Assembly (NCBI GenBank): GCA_028023455.1
Contig: JAQFVV010006221.1
Location: 10,840,825 to 10,904,824 of the forward strand
Length of the DNA: 64,000 nt
Direction: 5' to 3'
Origin: Epiperipatus broadwayi
Taxonomy: Eukaryota; Onychophora; Udeonychophora; Euonychophora; Peripatidae
Translations under genes and position numbers: made by a program
Shown here: positions 57,546 to 64,000 of the stretch, one piece after another
Numbering within the stretch: the first letter of the stretch is position 1
How the letters are laid out: each line of letters starts with the position of its first letter
The notes under the pieces: generated by a model
The model's database searches: none
What the model was told of the DNA's origin: nothing
Seen by the model: only the letters and a program-made list of their open reading frames with translations

Positions 57546-59563
57546 CCACTGTTTAATTAAAGTGTTAAAGATTTTTAGAAAACTTCAAACCTTATTTACC
57601 CTTTTCTAAATTACTCAACTATTAATAATAACATAAAATAAAACACACTTTAAACAGTATTTTTTTTCTCTCTTCTTAGGCTGGTGCTAACCTGACCAAC
57701 AATAATTCATGGGAAATGAATAAATGACTTTTATATTAATGAATATTGAATTTAATGTAGAGACAGAGTGCTTGTTTAGCAATCTGAGTAGGTATATTGC
57801 TGAGGTTAATATCTTTGTTTAACTTTATTTTGAATTTATAATTATTGCTATATATAGGTATAGTGGTATCTCTTAGGTATACAGGCTGTAGGAAAATTAC
57901 CTTTTCAAATAGAGAAGGGATATAGGATCTTTGTCAAAATGGAAATTGTCATTTGTTTGCAGATTAATGCTGTGAATGTTATCATTTGTATTTTGTTTTA
58001 AAACAATCTCTTTGGTTGGTTTCATGAACCTCAACTGCAATGCATCTTATAAACCAGATCTTTATATAACAACAATGTAGAAACACCTTAAGAAGCTTTG
58101 TGTCCATTATATGCGTAAACTACCAATGTCTTGCTTTGGGGAAAAACCAGTCACCAATCAACATATAGATTACCAACTGATACTCCCTGATTAAAACCTA
58201 CCACTTCCATAGTTATGGTTGAATAAACGAAGTCCACCGAAAGAATACTTGAAGTCCAAGTTCCAGTTCTTAGTGATGAAAGGGAATGGTATGAACTTTA
58301 AAATATATTATTATAGTACTAACTTTAAGTATTTATCTCCATTACCCTATTGATTTTGTAAATCTGTTTATAAACCAGTATGACAAAGAATTGCTCCATT
58401 ATTTTATTTAATCATGCCACAATTCAGTCGGTGTAAGAGAAGAGTAAAATTTTATGGAGAGCAATTAACATTTTGTTATCACAATCCTTGACCAGTTTTT
58501 GATCAAGTCTTAGTATTTTAAAACCAGTCATTTCCATCACTTATAAAAATAAATAATTGTCAAAATAATAATTTAATCATAGATTGATGAACTCTAGATC
58601 AGATACAAAATAGGCTGCATAGACAGAATAAATTAAGAGTATCTTTTTATTATCTTGTAATAGTGTACAGTTTTAGGCAATTACCTTCCAGTTTTGGAGA
58701 AAGATAATTTGGGTGCATTGATATAAGTGAACTGCTGTAACTTTATCATGAGGTGTTTTGTTTGAATATGAGATTTGTTTTTATGTGCTTTATTTCAGTC
58801 ATAAATAATAGTGATACTGTTGCAATTTCAGGTCACTTAAATCCATTATTTTATTTAGAGCATTAGTACACAATAGATGGAAATTCCTACCACATATTAT
58901 TGCTTTGTTTGTATATATGTCTTGGATGATACTATTTTACAATTGTCGATCCCTCTTTTGCTTAGTTCCTTTAAAATAGTATGCGATAGATAAAAAATTC
59001 TTATTGTATAGCATGTTTCTAGCTTACGTGTATTTATTTGGTCATAAATAATGTAATGCAGATTTGCATCTTACATTTACTTATATAACATTAGTCCTGT
59101 TCTTTAAATAGTTAATGAATTATATCCTCAAACTGTAGGTTTATTAAATCTTAAAGCTGTAATAATAAATAATTGTGATTGTTGGTCTGCACAGAAAGTT
59201 TATATCTGTTCAGAAACAATTAAAAATGTATTGTGCTACATTATCTGTGCATAAACTTAATACTAGAATTCTTAAATAATGACTCTTATTAACTTGTTCA
59301 AAACAACACATGATTACCATTGCCTCTGTAATAAACTTGTTTAAAAATTGATAGGGCAGTGACATAAACATGTAAGTTTAATCATGGGTAAAATATACTA
59401 CAATGTTCAGTAAATTGCAGTCAATTTGTGCTACTGCGAGTATTATAAAGATGTATATACTTGAATAAATTGTAGTATCTCATTTTATTTAGTACTGTAT
59501 TTGTCATTATTTTGCCATCAGTGAGTTAATTAAGGTTAAATAAACTATGATAGAGACTCATGT
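57546..59563. other. Two kilobases of apparently unique DNA without a recognised gene
   Basis: Less repetitive and slightly more mixed in base composition than elsewhere. A pyrimidine tract ending TTCTTAG at 57665-57679 looks like a splice acceptor, but no open frame of note follows. Could be intron or UTR. Confidence 0.35.
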
Positions 59564-59571
59564 ATTTATCT

Positions 59572-60671
59572 CAGTGGTCTTCAACCTTTTCACACCTACG
59601 GACCGGCAAAAATAAGGATAAGATTTCGTGGACCGGCAGAAGTCTATAGATAAATTTTCTTAAGATTTAAACTGCTTAGCCTTAGATGAGAATAATTGTT
59701 ATAACTGACCAAAACAACACACTTGTCACCGTGTATTGTAATGGTGTTGCTTACCGTCACATGCTGAGCACTCTTTCTCGAGGTGCACAATCGTACTGCT
59801 ACAGAAAACAGTACATTCTCATTAATGTGCATGCATTGCTACATTTATTATTTTATTGTTAAAACATGCAAAAATAAAATGTTATTCACCTGAATGTTGG
59901 GAAATATCACAGCTAGTGTAATTACATGACAATGATTATGATAACTGTAATATCTGTATTTAATGTTAAATATACAAGATGAAGTTATATATATGGAGTT
60001 TGTATAATAAAAAACTTTCTTTTTTTTTTAATTTTGAATCTGGTGTTATTTTAATCTCATATTTACCCAATTTAAAAAAAAAACGGAACGAAAAGTTCTT
60101 TTGGTAAAGTGTCACATAGAAATAAAACAATCATTATAAAGACGTCATTTTGCTAAAAAAAAAAAAAAAAAGATAATAGATTTATGCTTTCGATGAAGGG
60201 AAATCATCATCAATGATCTGTCTCCATTTTGTGAAATTTACAATTTCAAAAAAAAATGTCACACACAAAATGAAAAGATGATACAAATGCAATAAAAAAA
60301 TTTGCTATATGTGATCAATAAATGAGCTGATGCAATACAGAAATGCCTACTAGGTATAGAAATTGACATGTAAGGAGTGGTACAATTATCATGAGATTGA
60401 TGCTTTGTCTTTTAAAGATTGCATTTTCAGATAAATTCCTTTGATTATTATTTAAGAATTATAATATTATCTAATAGTTTAAATAAAATTTTGATTTATA
60501 ATTAATTTTATACAAGCAATTGTGATGAAAAAATAAATAAAAATTGTTTATATTAATTAATTTAAAATATTATTTTGTTATTACAAACTTTCCTGCCAGT
60601 CTAGCCCAGACTGACAAAAAAACTTCTGCAAACCGGTGCTGGTCTGCCAGACCAAGGGTTGAAGACCACTG
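59572..60671. mobile_element. hAT-type nonautonomous element, about 1.1 kb
   Basis: Left end CAGTGGTCTTCAACCTTTTC and right end ...GGGTTGAAGACCACTG form a 15-bp perfect inverted repeat. Subterminal ACGGACCGGC and AACCGGTGCTGGTCTG are typical of Charlie-like hAT ends. Flanks ATTTATCT (59564-59571) and ATCTACCT (60672-60679) agree in 6 of 8 positions and can be an aged 8-bp target duplication. The interior is AT-rich, with no transposase. The minus frame 59832-59644 is not recognisable. Confidence 0.8.
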
Positions 60672-60679
60672 ATCTACCT

Positions 60680-61013
60680 GATCTTAAGCTATAAAAAGAA
60701 AAAGGTGTTTATCCTATAATGTCAGACTGTGAAGATCTTTTGCAAATTACCCTTAAGTGATTTGCGTGCAGCTGTACATTTTGACAGTTATAATATATAT
60801 AAAAAAAAATCTTTTTTTTTATTTAAAAAAAATGCAATTTTACATTAAAAATATCTTAACCCAATATTTTAAAATTGAAATAAAAACAAATCGTGGTTTT
60901 TTATTTAATACATATAATTTCATTTTCAGCCTTAACGTTAAAAACTGAAAAATATTAGATATAAAAAAAAAGTATTTTATAATAAATGATTTTACTATTT
61001 ACTTTGGAATAAA
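60680..61013. other. AT-rich stretch without a recognised gene
   Basis: The frame 60757-60948 is AT-biased noise. Confidence 0.35.
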
Positions 61014-61024
61014 AACATACAAAG

Positions 61025-61136
61025 TAGTCAAGCGTTGGTGGCCTAGTGGTTAGCATGGCTGCCTTCCAAGTAGCTGGCCCGGGTTCACTTCCCGACCAAC
61101 GCATTTGACATATAAAAAAGAACGGTATACCAAAAG
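61025..61136 (+). mobile_element. tRNA-Gly(TCC)-like SINE with 11-bp target duplication
   Basis: 61032-61102 folds as a 71-nt tRNA: acceptor stem GCGTTGG/CCAACGC (7 of 7), anticodon stem GCTGC/GTAGC around CTTCCAA (anticodon TCC), T arm CGGG/CCCG. The body matches the usual metazoan tRNA-Gly(TCC). It is preceded by GTCAA, like the other SINEs, followed by ATTTGACATAT and an A-rich tail, and bounded by AACATACAAAG (61014-61024 and 61137-61147). The target duplication shows it is a retroposed SINE. It identifies tRNA-Gly as the source of the family. Confidence 0.85.
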
Positions 61137-61147
61137 AACATACAAAG

Positions 61148-61799
61148 AAACTGTTTCTTCAACCATAATTAGGCTTTGTGTATTCAATTTGATATTAATT
61201 AATTCATTTCCTACTTTTTATAACAAAGTATTTACTTAATTAATTCCTGAACTCCTTCCCTCATGCTTTTATTTCAAGGAAAATATAAAAACCTAATCAT
61301 GATTGAAAAAACAATTATTTTCTGTATTTTAGTCCAAAGTAAATAAATAAGCACTTTTATTATAAAATATTTTTATATCAATTATTTATATATAAAATTA
61401 ATTACAACAAACATAACTGCATGAATATATGTAAAACGTCAATAAATTTAACTAATAATTGACTAATGAAAAATTATGCAATATACATTTATACATATTT
61501 TTTTTGTACATATTGTATAAGTATTATTATTAGTTCTAAATAAATTTACATATAAAAAAGATAGTTAACATTATGTACCTAATGCAAATTGAAGCTTTGA
61601 AATAGTTCCATTACTTTAATAAGGGCAAGCTGTTGTGTATTATTTTTATTGTATACATATATATAATTATTAATATTAAATTAGCTGAAACGTTTTGGTA
61701 AAAGAAAAGGTTTAATCTATGTATTTATTTTTATTAAACATAGCTAAACACACGTTTGGCTTATGAAACCAGATTCATAGCACTTGTGGGTTAGCTGGG
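61148..61799. other. AT-rich stretch without a recognised gene
   Basis: Sequence at 61160-61330 is partly mirrored (ATTAATTAATTCATTTCCTA and its complement near 60980-61020 and 61310-61340). No gene. Confidence 0.35.
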
Positions 61800-61960
61800 T
61801 CATCATCATCGTCAATCATTATCAATCCATTGCAGGATGAAGGTCTCTCCAAGTTCAGTCAATCTTCTCTGATGTTTAGCTTCTCTTCTCCACATCACAC
61901 CTGCACACTTTCTTATTTCATCCATCCATCTCACATGTGGTCTCTTTCTGGGTATGCAAC
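61800..61960 (-). pseudogene. RTE-type LINE 3' end with GAT-type tail
   Basis: Minus strand 61950-61812 reads RKRPHVRWMDEIRKCAG, then EAKHQRRLTELGETFILQW, IDND. This is the C-terminus of endonuclease/RT LINEs (RW.D.IRK.AG ... A..R..W..LGEA). On the minus strand the copy ends in GACGATGATGATGAC, a short-satellite tail typical of RTE-clade elements and the main reason for assigning this clade. Only the last 50 or so codons are present. The frame's upstream part (62-aa frame start) is flanking sequence. Confidence 0.75.
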
Positions 61961-64000
61961 AGCATTTATTGGTGAAAAAATTATTTAAATTAGCCATATA
62001 AATATTTCAACTGCGTGAGAGTTGGATACTGTTTTCTTTTTTGTTAATGATGTGGTTGTTGTCAGCAATATAACACTTCTCTTTCACTTCTCTTTTTCTG
62101 TTATCTTGCTCTATGCAAATAATATTGATATCATTGGTTTTATAAGCCAAAAACATGGTTAATTACGTTTAATAAAAATGAATTCATATAATAAACTTTT
62201 TTTTTAGCTAATGTTCAAAACATTTCAGCTAATTTATTACAAACAAGAATGAAAAGGACAATGAATTACTGCATTATATAAAGATATTTATTTACATTAT
62301 ATTGTGCAATTTATTTAAATATACAGAATATCTATCTAAAAAGAAAGAGTCATGTGACAGATTGACTTTTATCTAAAGATAGAAAATATTATGTAGAAAA
62401 TATTACAGGTAACTATTGATTAGCATCGAATTACCTTTCACCTTCACTTTGTGTTTGATGTTATTCATGTAATAATGGTATATGTGCAAATATTTATATT
62501 ACATAAAAACTTTGAAAACAGCCAATTTATTTTTTATAAAGCATTCTAGTGCTCGTTTAATTTCATTTCTTTCTGCAGTTGTAGCTCAATATATACACAT
62601 TCACCGTGTCTATTAAGAAAAAATTATATTTCGTCCATAAATAATATGCTTAGCATACTTTCAACTATTATACAGTCATATTCATTGTGATATAAAATTA
62701 TAGTAAATAATGTATGTTATACCAGGATGTTATTTAAATGCTCTCTGCAAAAATGTAAATGATTTCCTGCCAAATCATTTACAAGATGCAAGGTTTTTTT
62801 ATTTCAGTAAATCACATGCAAACATAATAATTAGGATTGCCCATCATGGGTATCTTTATAACTGGGCAAAAACATGAGATCAAGCACAGTGATGTCTTTA
62901 TGCCACTGGGAGCTAATATAGTCATTCTAAAAGAAATAACAGAAAATGTAAAGTTAAGAAAGCATGGCATACTATTATTAAGAAAGAAACATATGCGTTT
63001 GTTGAAGTAATAAATTATGTAAATTAAATCATTTACATTTTCACAGATAGTATTCAAATACCAATCACCCTGCTGTAACAGATGTCATTTGCATAATTTT
63101 ATATTGCTATGAATTTGATTATATACTAGTTGAAAATATCCTAATCATATTATTTATGGATAAAGTATAATATTTTCTCACTAGACACAAAAACATATTT
63201 ACCTTGAGTTATGAAGCATTTTATATATATCTTTCTAGAAAAAAATAGCTTATACAAAATATATTTATAAAATTGAATAATGCTAAATATTACATGATCT
63301 ATATATTATATACTGATTTAATCTAGTCCTTATTAGTATCAATATATATTTATTTACATCCATACAATAGTCTGAAGTAAAATAGACTATGCTAATTTAT
63401 TCAAAATATTAATACAATAATAATGTAATACAAAAGATAGGAATTCAATGGGGAAAAAATTAAATAGAACCATTTGTTATATATTAATTACATTGGCTGT
63501 GAAAGTAATAAATATGAAAATTAAAGCATTTATTCTGCAGCTGCATCTAAATTAAGAATTACTGTTAGGTTTAAATAAAATTTAAGCATGGCTTTAACTC
63601 ACTCTAAAACTGGCAATTTTTATCATAGTGAATTTACGCTCATTTTAAAGCTTAAAAAGTACCATAAGATGCTGCCCTCTCTAGAATTAATTTACAAGTA
63701 AAAAATCAATAATATTTAAATTTGAAGCTACAACAATGAGAGAAGGCAGACTTTCCTAGATGCTGATTAGTTGTTTCTCATTTTGAACAAAAGGGAGTGC
63801 CTGTCAATGATTTTCACCACTCCAACTTTTTGTTTTGATTTTGAAAATGAAAATGAATGTTTTAAAGTGTTTTTTTTTTAGTATTTTTTTTACATATTAT
63901 AAATTATTTTGGTAAAATATGCTGAAAATAAAATTATTTTAGAAAAATAGTTAAGATTTTAGTAAAAATTATTTACTTTTATACGAATGTAAATTGAGAA
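61961..64000. other. AT-rich DNA without a recognised gene to the end of the window
   Basis: A stretch at 62839-63017 is open on both strands. I could not assign it and it lacks splice or start context. No repeats matching those elsewhere in the window. Confidence 0.4.

Noticed and set aside
61032-61102. Functional tRNA-Gly(TCC) gene
   Set aside because: It folds well, but it has the SINE leader and A-tail and is bounded by an 11-bp target duplication. An active tRNA gene cannot be fully excluded.
62839-63017. Stretch open on both strands near 62.9 kb
   Set aside because: No homologue recognised, and stop codons lie directly upstream of it in the plus frame. Could be chance.

Overview
This is AT-rich nuclear DNA (about three quarters A+T by eye), almost certainly from an animal. 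It carries tRNA-derived SINEs with A-tails and target-site duplications, RTE-type LINE relics, Penelope-like GIY-YIG relics, hAT and Tc1/mariner-type nonautonomous DNA transposons, and long microsatellites. There are no bacterial gene arrangements. I cannot name the species. An AT-rich invertebrate is the best guess, and a cephalopod or other lophotrochozoan is only a hunch. I found no intact host protein gene. The window reads as intergenic or intronic DNA built from layered mobile elements, and most open frames are microsatellite or repeat artefacts.

The main result is that many of the short dispersed repeats carry a hammerhead ribozyme fold. Family A (about 0.25-0.9 kb loci at 7.9, 11.3, 14.8, 21.4, 28.2, 30.6, 48.3, 51.8 and 55.5 kb) has the core CTGATGA / short GC stem II / GAAA / ACTAGTC, with stem I formed by TCCTCA and TGGGGA. 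Most copies are head-to-head palindromic dimers, and several have 9-15 bp target-site duplications, so they moved as units, probably by retrotransposition. Family B (5.2, 12.2, 22.4, 33.7, 34.5, 40.4, 41.6 and 48.2 kb) has an unrelated unit of about 0.5 kb with a canonical CTGATGAG ... CGAAA hammerhead and a 6-bp stem II; two near-intact copies lie in tandem at 22.4-23.0 kb. Two more loci (51.0 and 56.5 kb, family C) have a third version with stem I like family A. A Penelope-like relic at 49.6-50.4 kb has its own minimal hammerhead. A degenerate motif (ATGATTA ... GAAA) occurs at 3.95, 13.95 and 25.4 kb, two of these inside fold-back elements.

Layout: 0-2 kb LINE relics; 2-5 kb AT-rich DNA with a fold-back element and a SINE; 5-6 kb family B tandem; 7-8 kb (AT)n, SINE, family A; 8.7-9.1 kb LINE 3' end; 11-15 kb families A and B and a Penelope-like GIY-YIG relic between two TAA microsatellites; 16-19 kb SINE, TA-flanked MITE, hAT MITE; 21-23 kb ribozyme arrays; 23.6 kb hAT BED-finger relic; 24.7-26 kb fold-back, a 261-bp near-perfect palindrome and (AT)n; 28-31.7 kb LINE relics interrupted by SINE and family A insertions; 33-36.4 kb SINE, family B inverted dimers, GIY-YIG relic; 36-40 kb nothing recognised; 40-44.4 kb family B and a LINE zinc-knuckle C-terminus; 47-57 kb SINE, ribozyme repeats and Penelope-like relic; 57-64 kb mostly unique sequence plus a hAT-type element, a tRNA-Gly-like SINE and a LINE end.

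A plausible working relation, which is inference: ribozymes cut tandem transcripts into unit-length RNAs (metazoan retrozyme-like), and the reverse transcriptase of a LINE or Penelope-like element inserts them. All enzyme-coding copies seen here are dead.
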